Source: Halioglobus sp. (lineage in GTDB: Bacteria > Pseudomonadota > Gammaproteobacteria > Pseudomonadales > Halieaceae). From it: a DNA stretch of 34,804 nucleotides. A program made the position numbers and the translations under genes. The DNA is taken from contig JAPKAY010000040.1 in the NCBI GenBank assembly GCA_028825045.1, positions 1-34,804 of the forward strand, given 5' to 3'. This document shows, in pieces, positions 25,122-34,798 of the stretch. The notes under the pieces were generated by a model. The model was not told the DNA's origin, did no database searches, and worked only from the letters and a program-made list of their open reading frames with translations. Each line of letters opens with the position of its first letter. Within the stretch, counting starts at the first letter, position 1.

Positions 25122-26804
25122 ATGACCGAGCTTACCCAAAGCTATTACTGTGGTGCATCGAACACCCAGATCATTTATCAGACGATTGGTAATTACTTCG
25201 ACACAATCTGTGAGCGATACCCCGACCAGGAAGCTCTGGTGGTCTGCCATCAGGGAATCCGTTGGAGTTACCGGCAACTGCAGATAGAGGTCAATCGCTT
25301 GGCAACAGGGCTACTGGCACTGGGGATTGAACCGGGTGACCGGATTGGCATCTGGGGTGCGAACAGCTACGAGTGGACCCTGGTGCAGTATGCCACCGCG
25401 AAAATCGGCGCCATTATGGTGTGCATTAACCCCGCGTACCGCCTCTACGAACTGGAGTACGCTCTCAACAAGTCATCCTGCCGGGCTATCGTCACCGCTG
25501 CACAGTTCAAAAGCAGCGACTATCTCAACATGCTAAAGGAACTGGCACCGGAACTATCCACCTGCGCACCCGGCAAACTGCGCTCCACGAAACTGCCACA
25601 CCTGGAAACGGTTATTCGCATGGGCGAGGAAGCCACGCCGGGGATGCTGAACTTTTTCGAAGCATGCCGTCTGGGTGGCACCAGCGATAAACACCAATTG
25701 GACGCCCTTAAGCGCCGGTTACGCCCCGATGACCCGATCAATATACAGTTCACCAGTGGCACCACCGGCGCGCCGAAAGGCGCAACACTCACCCACTGCA
25801 ATATTCTAAATAATGGCTATTTGGCTGGCGAGGGTATGCGCTTCTCGTCAGAGGATCGCCTGTGTATCCCGGTGCCTCTCTACCACTGTTTCGGCATGGT
25901 GATGGGCAACCTCGCCTGTATGGCCCATGGCGCCACGGCGGTCTACCCCGATGCCGCGTTTGATCCACTTTCCACCTTAAGGGCGGTGCAGGAGGAGCGT
26001 TGCACGGCTCTGCACGGCGTACCCACGATGTTTATCGGAGAACTTGATCATGCGCAATTTGCAGAGTTCGACCTCACAAGCCTGCGGACGGGCATTATGG
26101 CCGGTGCGCCCTGTCCAGTTGAGGTCATGCAACGCGTTATCGGCCAAATGCACCTGGGCGAAATCCTCATCGCTTATGGCCAAACAGAAGTCAGCCCCAT
26201 CAATCACATGACCTTACCCGACGACTCCCTGGAAAAACGCACGCAAACCGTCGGACGCGCCGTCCCCTGGGTGGAGATTCGCGTCGTGGATGACGCAGGA
26301 ATCGTCGTTCCAGTTGGGACAAAGGGTGAAATTTGCACCCGGGGCTACTCGGTAATGCGTGGCTACTGGGACGACGAAGAGCGTACGCGGGAGACCATCG
26401 ATCCTGCGGGTTGGCTGCACTCTGGTGACCTCGGTGTGATGGACCGCGAGGGTTATATGCAGATCGTGGGCCGCATAAAAGACATGCTGATTCGCGGCGG
26501 CGAAAACATCTATCCGCGGGAGATTGAGGAGTTTCTCTATTCGCACCCGGCGATCGCCGAGGTTCAGGTCTTCGGAGTACCCGACGAGAAAATGGGAGAA
26601 GAGGTCTGCGCCTGGGTGCAGTTACATACCGGCACTAACCTGACCGAAGACGCGCTGAAAGGTTTTTGCCGAGGCCAGATAAGTCATTTCAAAATCCCCC
26701 GCTATATTCGCTTCGTTAAGGAATACCCGATGACCGTGACTGGCAAGATTCAGAAATTTGTCATGCGAGAGCAAATGGCATCGGAATTAAAAGAAGGCGA
26801 TTAA
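25122..26804 (+). CDS. Acyl-CoA synthetase (FadD-type AMP-dependent ligase)
   Basis: A 560-residue adenylate-forming enzyme that activates a carboxylic acid to its CoA thioester. Motifs: the P-loop-like FTSGTTGAPKGATLTH (about residue 207), YGQTEVSP, RGYWDDEERTRE, the hinge region LHSGDLGVMDREGYMQIVGR and DMLIRGGENIYPREIEE, and the catalytic lysine in TVTGKIQKFV near the C-terminus. Overall shape and length match long- or medium-chain fatty-acyl or steroid side-chain acid ligases of the FadD group. GGAAGG is just before the ATG. A P450 gene follows on the same strand (start 26933), so oxidation to acid by P450 followed by CoA activation is an attractive pairing, though inferred. Confidence 0.92.
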   Translation: MTELTQSYYCGASNTQIIYQTIGNYFDTICERYPDQEALVVCHQGIRWSYRQLQIEVNRLATGLLALGIEPGDRIGIWGANSYEWTLVQYATAKIGAIMVCINPAYRLYELEYALNKSSCRAIVTAAQFKSSDYLNMLKELAPELSTCAPGKLRSTKLPHLETVIRMGEEATPGMLNFFEACRLGGTSDKHQLDALKRRLRPDDPINIQFTSGTTGAPKGATLTHCNILNNGYLAGEGMRFSSEDRLCIPVPLYHCFGMVMGNLACMAHGATAVYPDAAFDPLSTLRAVQEERCTALHGVPTMFIGELDHAQFAEFDLTSLRTGIMAGAPCPVEVMQRVIGQMHLGEILIAYGQTEVSPINHMTLPDDSLEKRTQTVGRAVPWVEIRVVDDAGIVVPVGTKGEICTRGYSVMRGYWDDEERTRETIDPAGWLHSGDLGVMDREGYMQIVGRIKDMLIRGGENIYPREIEEFLYSHPAIAEVQVFGVPDEKMGEEVCAWVQLHTGTNLTEDALKGFCRGQISHFKIPRYIRFVKEYPMTVTGKIQKFVMREQMASELKEGD

Positions 26805-26932
26805 GCCCTCAATCCACTGCTGTGCCAGATTCAACAGATTCCTCATTGGATCGGTGCAACCACCTGACATCAACGCTAGCCAATATATTGCTCGCTCTAT
26901 ACACTGACGCTTTTCCCGTCAGGAATCCTCAG

Positions 26933-28165
26933 ATGAGCCTCTCAGTAAATCTACTCGACCCCGCCATCATGGGGAACGACTCCTCCATGTATGAACTGTT
27001 TGGCCAGCTACGTGAAAACGATCCCGTCGCCCTGGTTGAACACCCGGACTTCGAGCCTTTTTGGGCCATAACAAAACACGAGGACATCAAGGCCATCAGC
27101 CAGAACAATGCTGAGTTTCTCAACAACCCACGAACAGTGCTAATACAGCGGGAGTTCGAGGAGGCGTTGCTGTCACAGTTTGGGACACGCAATGGGCTGG
27201 AAACATTGATCCATATGGACAACCCGAAACACCGGAAGTTGCGCAACGTTACACGGAATTGGTTCAAGCCCGCCCCCATCGATGAATTGAGTGCGGATAT
27301 CAGGGCTATTGCCACGGAATATGTCGATAAAATGGCCAATATGGATGGCAAGTGTGATTTCGTAAAAGATATCGCTCTGCTCTATCCGCTACGCGTCATT
27401 ATGTCCATCATCGGCGTCGCTCCCGAAGAGGAGGCCATGATGCTCAAACTCACCCAGGAGTTATTCGGCGGTCAGGACCCGACCCAGTCCCGTGGCGTTA
27501 ACATCGATGATGGCCTTGCAGTGCTGATGGATTTTTTCAGCTACTTCACAGGGGTAGTAGAGGATCGAAAAGAAAATCCCACTGACGACCTGGCATCAGT
27601 ACTTGCAAACGCCCTGATCGACGGCGAACCCATGGAGCAGCTCGATCAGATCAGCTATTTCATTATTACGGCAACGGCGGGCCACGACACGACTTCAGCA
27701 ACGATTAGTGGCGGCATGAAAGCGCTGCTGGAACACCCCGATCAACTCCTTAAGCTGCGAGAAAACCCTGGACTCTCAATGCAGGCAGCGAGGGAGATGA
27801 TCCGCTGGGTGTCGCCGGTACGGCATATGATGCGCACAACCACCAAGGATATTGAACTGCGCGGCAAAACAATCAAGGCTGGCGATAGCTTATGTCTTTG
27901 GTATCCGTCTGCCAACCGCGACAGCGATGCTATAGAGGATCCAGATACTTTCAATATTGAACGCGACAACCGCAATCAAATGGCCTTTGGCTTTGGTGGA
28001 CACATGTGCCTCGGTCAGCATCTGGCGGTGCTGGAAACAGCCCTGTTTTTTGAAGAATTACTGCCACGACTTGAACACATCGAACTAGCGGCAGACCCTG
28101 ATTGGGTGCAGGCGATTTTTGTCGGTGGCCTCAAGTCCATGCCGGTTCGCTATACATTCCGCTAA
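26933..28165 (+). CDS. Cytochrome P450 (bacterial class I)
   Basis: A soluble 410-residue P450. Recognised parts: MDNPKHRKLRNVTRNWF (C-helix heme-propionate contact), I-helix TATAGHDTTSATISGG, AAREMIRWVSPV (ExxR), MRTTTKDIELRG, and the heme loop FGFGGHMCLGQHLAVLE. This arrangement is typical of bacterial terpene/steroid side-chain hydroxylases, but no family number is assigned. ATG 26933 is chosen since AGGA stands eight bases before it and the length becomes normal; a GTG at 26822 would add about 37 atypical residues. It is 128 bp downstream of the acyl-CoA synthetase gene. Electrons would come from the ferredoxin at 10573-10779 or another. Confidence 0.88.
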   Translation: MSLSVNLLDPAIMGNDSSMYELFGQLRENDPVALVEHPDFEPFWAITKHEDIKAISQNNAEFLNNPRTVLIQREFEEALLSQFGTRNGLETLIHMDNPKHRKLRNVTRNWFKPAPIDELSADIRAIATEYVDKMANMDGKCDFVKDIALLYPLRVIMSIIGVAPEEEAMMLKLTQELFGGQDPTQSRGVNIDDGLAVLMDFFSYFTGVVEDRKENPTDDLASVLANALIDGEPMEQLDQISYFIITATAGHDTTSATISGGMKALLEHPDQLLKLRENPGLSMQAAREMIRWVSPVRHMMRTTTKDIELRGKTIKAGDSLCLWYPSANRDSDAIEDPDTFNIERDNRNQMAFGFGGHMCLGQHLAVLETALFFEELLPRLEHIELAADPDWVQAIFVGGLKSMPVRYTFR

Positions 28166-28440
28166 TTTGAACCCAGCAACCAATTTGCGCAGGGGCAGAC
28201 CGTTGCCTGTAACGTCACGCCATAAGTACGCGGCGGACCGAGAAACGGGCCCTGCTATGGGGCCAAATTATCGTCGAAGTAAAACGGTGTATTAAAGTCG
28301 GCCCTGGCGTAATTTCCATCGAAACAATTATCATCCCAAGTACGTGGAGTGCACCTGAAGCCGGTGTCATTGCCGGCGAGTGAACTCTCTGGCGTTGATC
28401 GATCTACGCGCAGTTTCCCCCCTCGGAAACACCCGCACAA
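28162..28440 (-). pseudogene. Remnant of a TonB-dependent receptor gene (3' end)
   Basis: On the minus strand this reads CFDGNYARADFNTPFYFDD, then NLAP, an in-frame TAG at 28255-28257, then GPFLGPPRTYGVTLQATV and a drifting tail. The PRTYGVTL block is the same C-terminal barrel signature as in the intact receptor at 4575-6878 (GDPRTYGVTLEYEYF). The upstream two-thousand-odd bases of a receptor gene are absent and replaced by gltB. It is a decayed fragment. The tail runs into the end of the P450 gene at 28165. Confidence 0.75.
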
Positions 28441-28569
28441 TGACCGCGATTGAGGCGTTTCGATTCGAATTCGCTGGCAGGCGCTTCTAGCCCGAACACC
28501 TTCAACCTAAATAGTCATTAAATACAATAGCTTATAAAATTAAGTTAAGCGTTTTAGACGCCCAAACAC

Positions 28570-28597
28570 TTGACTTTACGCGGCCTGATGGTATTGT
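28570..28597 (+). promoter_or_regulatory. Sigma70-type promoter of gltBD
   Basis: TTGACT (28570-28575), a 16-base spacer, TATTGT (28592-28597). Predicted start near 28604 gives a leader of about 147 bases before the gltB ATG. Confidence 0.6.
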
Positions 28598-28638
28598 TTT
28601 CGCCCCGCTGAATCCTGCACCAAATAGCGCTTGCCGCT

Positions 28639-28666
28639 GGTAGCCGATCGAGGAGCAAAAGCTACC
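28639..28666 (+). promoter_or_regulatory. Inverted repeat in the gltB leader
   Basis: GGTAGC (28639-28644) pairs with GCTACC (28661-28666) over a 16-base loop, and CGATCG occurs in both the loop and just after the stem. This could be a leader hairpin or a protein site. No known riboswitch was recognised. Confidence 0.3.
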
Positions 28667-28750
28667 GATCGTGGCACCTCATGAGTGATAGTTTTTGCTG
28701 GGCCAGACAATCTGGCGGTTTCATATCTCACCACCAAATGAGTTGAAAGC

Positions 28751-31700
28751 ATGATGAACAAAAGAGTCGACGGCAAAATCGGATTTCCAGCAAAGCACGG
28801 CCTCTACGACCCCGCCCTCGAGAAAGATTCCTGTGGCGTAGGTTTTGTCGCTCATGTCAAAGGTATACCCAGCCACGAAATCCTGACGGATGCCTACCAT
28901 ATCAATTCCAGGATGGATCACCGCGGTGGCTGCGGATTTGAAGAAAATACTGGCGATGGCGCCGGCATTATGACCGCCATTCCCCACAAGTTCATGCAAA
29001 AGGTCTCCGCTGAGCTCGGTATCACACTGCCAGAAGTGGGAACCTACTCTGTCGGCAATGTATTCCTGCCGCAAGACGAAACTAAACGCAGTGTCCTTAA
29101 GGATAGTCTCAAAGCAATACTAATCGAAGAGGGGCTCGAGTTTCTCGGATTCCGCGAAGTTCCAATCAAGCCGGAAGAGGCAAATATAGGACCGGCAGCC
29201 CGCGATGCCATGCCCTTTATCGAACAGGTTATCGTCGGCGGCGGCAAAGCGGACGATCACAGTTTCGACCATACGCTTTATATGGCGCGAAAGCGGTTCA
29301 TTCGCGCCGCCAAGCAGAGCTATCCCCAGGATTTGGTCTATGTATGCAGCCTGAATTCGAGGATTCTTGTCTATAAAGGCATGCTCACCCCCGCTCAACT
29401 CTTTCCGTTTTACCCGGACCTTGAGGATGAAGACTACGAAAGTCATCTGGCCATGGTTCACTCCAGGTTCTCTACTAATACCTTCCCGTCTTGGGACAGA
29501 GCACAACCGAATCGTTTCATGAGCCATAACGGCGAAATTAATACGCTGCGCGGCAACAAGAACTGGATGACCGCTCGTCAGGGCGTTACTAAAAGCGAGC
29601 GGTTTGGTGACAGGATAAAGGATCTTTTTCCCATCGTAGAACCGGAATTCTCAGATTCAGGTTCCTTTGACAATGTACTGGAGTTTCTCCTGATGACAGG
29701 CAGGACGCTACAGGAATCCATCATGATGATGATTCCCGAAGCCTGGCAGTCCGACGTCAATATGCCCCAGGTAAAGCGCGATTTTTACGAATACCATTCA
29801 GCGCTAATGGAGCCATGGGATGGGCCCGCATCCATCGTCTTTACGGACGGCCATTACATTGGCGCAGTGCTGGACCGTAATGGCCTCCGTCCCTCAAGGT
29901 ATTATCTTACCCACGATGACAAAGTCATCATGGCCTCCGAAGTTGGGGTATTGCCGGTAGATCCTGCCAACGTGAAAGAAAAGGGCAGGTTGCAGCCAGG
30001 AAAAATGTTCCTGGTCGATTTTTTCGCTGGACGCCTGGTCCCCGACGAAGAACTGAAAATGGAATTCGCCAAAAAACGGCCTTACGGTGAGTGGCTGGAG
30101 CAGCACAAACTGGAACTCTCTGATCTGCCACCGGATCACGCAGAATTGCATTATGAGCCAGAGACTCTGTTACATCGCATGCAAGCGTTCGGCTACACCG
30201 TCGAAACTATGCAATTCATGCTACTGCCTCTGGTTAACGAATCTCGTGACCCTCTCGGATCTATGGGCAACGACAGCGCCCTCGCTTGTTTGTCCGACAA
30301 ATCGCGCATTATCTACGACTACTTCAAGCAGTTGTTTGCACAGATTACCAATCCACCCATCGATTCCATTCGCGAAGAAGTCGTGATGTCACTGGCTTGC
30401 TTTATTGGACCTGAAGGGAATTTGCTGGAGACAACGCCAGAGCATGTCCACAGGCTTGAGCTACAGCATCCGGTAATCTCCAACGATGAGCTCAGCAATA
30501 TCAAAAATATCGACCGCGATGGCTGGAAGTCAAAAACCATCGATATTACGTTTGAGAAATCGACAGGTTCCGATGGGATGCTGGCCGCACTCGACCGAAT
30601 TTGTGCAGAAGCATCGCAAGCAATCGAAGATGGCTATTCGTTCATCGTATTATCAGATCGCAATATCGGTGCCGAGAGAATGGCGCTCAGCGCGTTGGTA
30701 GCCTGCGGCGGCGTGCACCATCATCTGGTGGCGCGACATGAACGCACCCGTATTGGCATTATCCTGGAGACAGGTGAAGCCAGGGAAGTGCATCATCACT
30801 GCCTGCTTGTGGGATACGGTGCCGACGCGATCAACCCGTATCTGGCTTTCGAAGCGGTCTGGCAAGCTCTACAAGACGGCTTGCTGGATAAGGGTACGTT
30901 TCCCAATAGTGCTTCAATCGTCAACGCCTACAAGAAAGCTGTCCGCAAAGGCATGCTCAAGGTGATGGCAAAGATGGGTATCTCTACCTTGCAATCCTAT
31001 AAAGGTGCACAGATATTTGAAGCCGTAGGCCTGGCCGATGAGATTATTAATCGATGTTTCGCGGGAACGGCCAGCCGAGTTCAGGGTGTCAATTTCTCTG
31101 TACTCTTTGAAGAAATGAAGTTGCGCCACGAGATCGGATACCCGGTTCGAGATCAGCACCTCATTCCCGTACTGCCAAACCCTGGTGACTTCCATTGGCG
31201 CCGTGGCGGTGAAAGCCACATGTGGGATCCTGAAACGATTTCAAATCTACAGATTGCGACCAGAACCAATGATGAAGAGGCCTACTGGAAGTTCGCCAAT
31301 CATGCGAATTCAGAGTCCACCCGCCGTGCCACGTTCCGAGGGTTGATGGAGTTCAAGGAAGTCAAAGAGCCCTGTGATATCGACGAAGTGGAAGCCGCAT
31401 CCGAAATCGTCAAGCGATTCTGTACGGGCGCTATGAGCTACGGCTCCATTTCTACAGAAAGCCACGAAACACTGGCCATTGCGATGAATCGTCTGGGCGG
31501 AAAGTCCAATACGGGTGAAGGCGGTGAAGACGTTGGCCGTTTTACACCTATGGCCAACGGTGATTCGAAGCGTTCTGCCATCAAGCAGGTTGCATCGGGT
31601 CGCTTTGGAGTGACCATCTGGTATCTGGCGAACGCCGACGAGCTGCAGATTAAAATCGTCCAAGGTGCAAAGCCCGGTGAAGGGGGCGAACTGCCCGGCA

Positions 31701-33316
31701 AAAAAGTCGATCAAATTATTGCCAGCATAAGACACTCTACTCCTGGCGTTGGCCTCATCAGTCCTCCACCACACCACGATGTTTACTCCATCGAGGACAT
31801 TGCCCAGCTCATTCATGATTTAAAGAACGCCAATCCAGACGCGAGGATCAGCGTCAAGCTTGGTTCCGAGATTGGCGTGGGCACTATTGCCGCGGGCGTT
31901 ACCAAGGCGAAAACGGATCACCTTGTGATTGCCGGGCATGATGGCGGCACCGGTGCGTCACCGCTGACGTCTATCAAGCACGCGGGACTGCCCTGGGAGC
32001 TTGGCATTGCAGAAACCCACCAAACGCTGGTGAAAAACAACTTGCGCTCGCGAGTAGTGCTGCAAACCGACGGACAGATCAAGACTGGCCGCGACGTTGC
32101 GATGGCACTATTACTCGGCGCAGAAGAAATAGGCTTCGCTACGGCGCCTTTGGTAACATTGGGTTGTATTATGATGCGCAAGTGTCACCTGAACACCTGT
32201 CCGGTGGGTATCGCCACACAGGATCCTGAACTGCGCAAAAAGTTTTCCGGTAGTCCTGATCATGTGGTCAACTACTTCTTCATGGTTGCGCAGGAACTGC
32301 GCCTGATCATGGCAAGTCTGGGCGTGCGTACTGTCAATGAAATGATCGGTCGCGCTGACCTACTCGAAACCAGCACGGCGATTAACCACTGGAAAGCCAA
32401 TGGACTCGATTTCAGCAGTATCCTGACCCCTGCAGAAATCGTGTACGAAGGCACTGAGGTCTACCAAACCATCGAACAGGATCACGGACTGGACAAGGCA
32501 CTTGATAATGTTCTCATCGAGCGCGCACAACCGGCACTAACACGTGGTGACAAAGTTTATATCGAGCACGAGATCATTAACATCAATCGCGTCGTGGGCA
32601 CCATGCTGTCTCATGAAGTCGCCAAAGCGACCGAGGGCAAGCTGCTCCCCGATGACACAATTCACATCAAGCTCAACGGTTCTGCCGGACAAAGTCTCGG
32701 TGCCTGGTTAGCCAAAGGCATTACTCTGGAAGTTGAAGGCGACGCCAACGACTACGTAGGCAAAGGTCAGTCCGGTGGCCGGATAGTCGTGTACCCACCG
32801 ACTTCCAGCACGTTCAAGGCCGAGGACAATGTCCTTATTGGCAACGTTGTCATGTACGGTGCAACCTCAGGTGAATCCTATTTCCGCGGTATTGCAGCAG
32901 AACGCTTCTGCGTCCGCAACAGCGGTGCAAGCGCAGTCGTAGAGGGCATTGGCGATCACGGCTGTGAGTACATGACGGGCGGTCGCGTGGTGGTTCTGGG
33001 CAAAACAGGCAGAAACTTCGGTGCCGGTATGAGTGGCGGCATTGCTTACGTCTGGGATAAGGACAGCGACTTCGAAGGGATGTGCAATACAGAGACATTT
33101 GAGCTCGAAGCACTTGAGTCTACTGACGACATCAATGAGTTACTCGCATTGATCACCGATCACCAAAAGTACACGGGATCTACCGTCGCGGAACACATTT
33201 TAAATAACTGGAAAGCTGAACTCACCCGATTCGTTAAGGTCATGCCGACTGATTACAAACGAGTCCTTGAAGAAATGGCAGGAGAAAACGTAGTAACCGC
33301 AGCAGTCGGTTCCTAG
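28751..33316 (+). CDS. gltB: Glutamate synthase (NADPH) large subunit
   Basis: A 1521-residue subunit of bacterial GOGAT, which makes two glutamates from glutamine and 2-oxoglutarate. Residues 1-27 are a propeptide; Cys28 (SCGVGFVAH) becomes the N-terminal nucleophile of the class II amidotransferase domain. A central domain follows, then the FMN-binding synthase domain with GGTGASPLTSIKHAG and the 3Fe-4S cysteines C-x5-C-x4-C in CIMMRKCHLNTCPVG, and a C-terminal GXGXG beta-helix (GGRIVVYPP, VMYGATSG). Length is normal. It is 12 bp upstream of gltD, so the two form an operon. It is not linked in function to the catabolic region. Confidence 0.98.
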   Translation: MMNKRVDGKIGFPAKHGLYDPALEKDSCGVGFVAHVKGIPSHEILTDAYHINSRMDHRGGCGFEENTGDGAGIMTAIPHKFMQKVSAELGITLPEVGTYSVGNVFLPQDETKRSVLKDSLKAILIEEGLEFLGFREVPIKPEEANIGPAARDAMPFIEQVIVGGGKADDHSFDHTLYMARKRFIRAAKQSYPQDLVYVCSLNSRILVYKGMLTPAQLFPFYPDLEDEDYESHLAMVHSRFSTNTFPSWDRAQPNRFMSHNGEINTLRGNKNWMTARQGVTKSERFGDRIKDLFPIVEPEFSDSGSFDNVLEFLLMTGRTLQESIMMMIPEAWQSDVNMPQVKRDFYEYHSALMEPWDGPASIVFTDGHYIGAVLDRNGLRPSRYYLTHDDKVIMASEVGVLPVDPANVKEKGRLQPGKMFLVDFFAGRLVPDEELKMEFAKKRPYGEWLEQHKLELSDLPPDHAELHYEPETLLHRMQAFGYTVETMQFMLLPLVNESRDPLGSMGNDSALACLSDKSRIIYDYFKQLFAQITNPPIDSIREEVVMSLACFIGPEGNLLETTPEHVHRLELQHPVISNDELSNIKNIDRDGWKSKTIDITFEKSTGSDGMLAALDRICAEASQAIEDGYSFIVLSDRNIGAERMALSALVACGGVHHHLVARHERTRIGIILETGEAREVHHHCLLVGYGADAINPYLAFEAVWQALQDGLLDKGTFPNSASIVNAYKKAVRKGMLKVMAKMGISTLQSYKGAQIFEAVGLADEIINRCFAGTASRVQGVNFSVLFEEMKLRHEIGYPVRDQHLIPVLPNPGDFHWRRGGESHMWDPETISNLQIATRTNDEEAYWKFANHANSESTRRATFRGLMEFKEVKEPCDIDEVEAASEIVKRFCTGAMSYGSISTESHETLAIAMNRLGGKSNTGEGGEDVGRFTPMANGDSKRSAIKQVASGRFGVTIWYLANADELQIKIVQGAKPGEGGELPGKKVDQIIASIRHSTPGVGLISPPPHHDVYSIEDIAQLIHDLKNANPDARISVKLGSEIGVGTIAAGVTKAKTDHLVIAGHDGGTGASPLTSIKHAGLPWELGIAETHQTLVKNNLRSRVVLQTDGQIKTGRDVAMALLLGAEEIGFATAPLVTLGCIMMRKCHLNTCPVGIATQDPELRKKFSGSPDHVVNYFFMVAQELRLIMASLGVRTVNEMIGRADLLETSTAINHWKANGLDFSSILTPAEIVYEGTEVYQTIEQDHGLDKALDNVLIERAQPALTRGDKVYIEHEIININRVVGTMLSHEVAKATEGKLLPDDTIHIKLNGSAGQSLGAWLAKGITLEVEGDANDYVGKGQSGGRIVVYPPTSSTFKAEDNVLIGNVVMYGATSGESYFRGIAAERFCVRNSGASAVVEGIGDHGCEYMTGGRVVVLGKTGRNFGAGMSGGIAYVWDKDSDFEGMCNTETFELEALESTDDINELLALITDHQKYTGSTVAEHILNNWKAELTRFVKVMPTDYKRVLEEMAGENVVTAAVGS

Positions 33317-33328
33317 GAAAAATATCAC

Positions 33329-34768
33329 ATGGGAAAACCTACCGGATTTAAAGAGTACGATCGAGAAACCGAGCCCTATCGCGATCCAGCGGTTCGGATG
33401 ATTGATTTCGATGAGATTTATACCGAGCACAATGAGTCGCACCTACAGACTCAGGGTGCCCGCTGTATGGACTGCGGTGTACCCTTCTGTCAATCCAACA
33501 GTGGCTGCCCCGTTTACAATCTTATCCCCGAGTGGAATGACCTCGTTTACAACGGCCGCTGGAAAGAAGCTCTGGATCGATTGCATACGACCAACAATTT
33601 CCCGGAATTTACCGGCCGTGTCTGCCCAGCACCATGCGAAGGCGCTTGTGTACTTGGCATCACCAGTCCGGCGGTCACCATTAAGAATATTGAGTGCGCC
33701 ATCATCGATCGTGGCTTCGATGAGGGCTGGGTTACCCCAAAGTCAACAGCGCAAAGCACGGGCAAGAAACTCGCCGTAATTGGTTCCGGTCCCTGCGGCC
33801 TCGCCGCCGCTGAACAGCTCAATACAGCCGGGCACAGTGTTACCGTCTACGAACGTGCTGACCGGTTGGGCGGTTTATTGATGTATGGCATTCCCAATAT
33901 GAAACTCGACAAGGGAATTGTGGAACGCCGCGTGCAGTTGATGCGTGACGCCGGCGTGGAATTTATCGTCAACGCCGACGTCGGTAAGAACGTCGATCCG
34001 GCCGAGCTTGTTGCAAACAATGACGCAGTACTGCTCGCTACTGGCGCAACACTTGCGCGAGACCTACCCATTCCAGGACGAGACGCCAAAGGCGTTCACA
34101 TGGCAATGGAGTTTTTGACCGCCAACACCAAGAGCTTGCTTGATTCCGAACTGGAAGACGGCAACTATATTTCAGCTAAAGGTAAAAAAGTAATTGTTAT
34201 CGGCGGTGGCGACACCGGCACTGATTGCATTGGCACCTCTTTGCGCCACGGCTGCGAATCACTTGTTAACTTTGAGCTAATGCCACAACCACCGAATGAC
34301 CGTGCCTCTAATAACCCCTGGCCGCTTTGGCCGAAAATTTATCGGGTTGACTACGGGCATGCAGAAGCTGCAGATAAATTTGGCGACGACCCACGCGTCT
34401 ACTCTATTATGAGTAAGGAATTTCTCAAAGATGACGAGGGTAACCTGACCGGCATTGTCACTATCAACGTCGACGAAAATATCAAAGAGATTCCAGGAAG
34501 CGAAAAAACCTGGGAAGCCGACCTCATTATGTTGTCCATGGGCTTTTTGCAGCCTGAGCATTACATTAATGAAGCGCTGACGATGGAAACGGACGGACGA
34601 GGCAACTTCCGCGCCACCAAGGAAAACTTCCGCACCAGCGTACCCAAAGTCTATGCCGCTGCGGATTGTCGACGCGGACAGGACCTCGTCGTGCGCGCGA
34701 TCAATGAAGGCCGGGAAGCAGCCCGCGAAATTGACCGCGATCTCATGGGCAGCACTCAACTGCCCTAA
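33329..34768 (+). CDS. gltD: Glutamate synthase (NADPH) small subunit
   Basis: A 479-residue flavoprotein that feeds NADPH electrons to GltB. The N-terminus has the Fe-S cysteines (CMDCGVPFC, then [28 protein letters not shown]). An FAD fold [15 protein letters not shown] follows at about residue 150, then an NADPH fold [19 protein letters not shown] near residue 290, and a C-terminal FAD contact [15 protein letters not shown]. Length and motifs are standard. Twelve bases after gltB, with GGAAAA before the ATG. A terminator-like hairpin follows. Confidence 0.98.
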   Translation: MGKPTGFKEYDRETEPYRDPAVRMIDFDEIYTEHNESHLQTQGARCMDCGVPFCQSNSGCPVYNLIPEWNDLVYNGRWKEALDRLHTTNNFPEFTGRVCPAPCEGACVLGITSPAVTIKNIECAIIDRGFDEGWVTPKSTAQSTGKKLAVIGSGPCGLAAAEQLNTAGHSVTVYERADRLGGLLMYGIPNMKLDKGIVERRVQLMRDAGVEFIVNADVGKNVDPAELVANNDAVLLATGATLARDLPIPGRDAKGVHMAMEFLTANTKSLLDSELEDGNYISAKGKKVIVIGGGDTGTDCIGTSLRHGCESLVNFELMPQPPNDRASNNPWPLWPKIYRVDYGHAEAADKFGDDPRVYSIMSKEFLKDDEGNLTGIVTINVDENIKEIPGSEKTWEADLIMLSMGFLQPEHYINEALTMETDGRGNFRATKENFRTSVPKVYAAADCRRGQDLVVRAINEGREAAREIDRDLMGSTQLP

Positions 34769-34776
34769 CGGAATCC

Positions 34777-34798
34777 GTCCCGGCCTATCGGCCGGGGC
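34777..34798 (+). terminator. Hairpin after gltD
   Basis: GTCCCGGCC-TATC-GGCCGGGGC, a 9-bp GC-rich stem with one wobble pair, eight bases past the gltD stop. The window ends six bases later, so a T-run cannot be confirmed. Confidence 0.6.

Noticed and set aside
28576..28776. Minus-strand open frame overlapping the gltB leader and start
   Set aside because: It covers the gltB promoter and start codon, has no ribosome site or family motif, and ends within the leader; probably chance.
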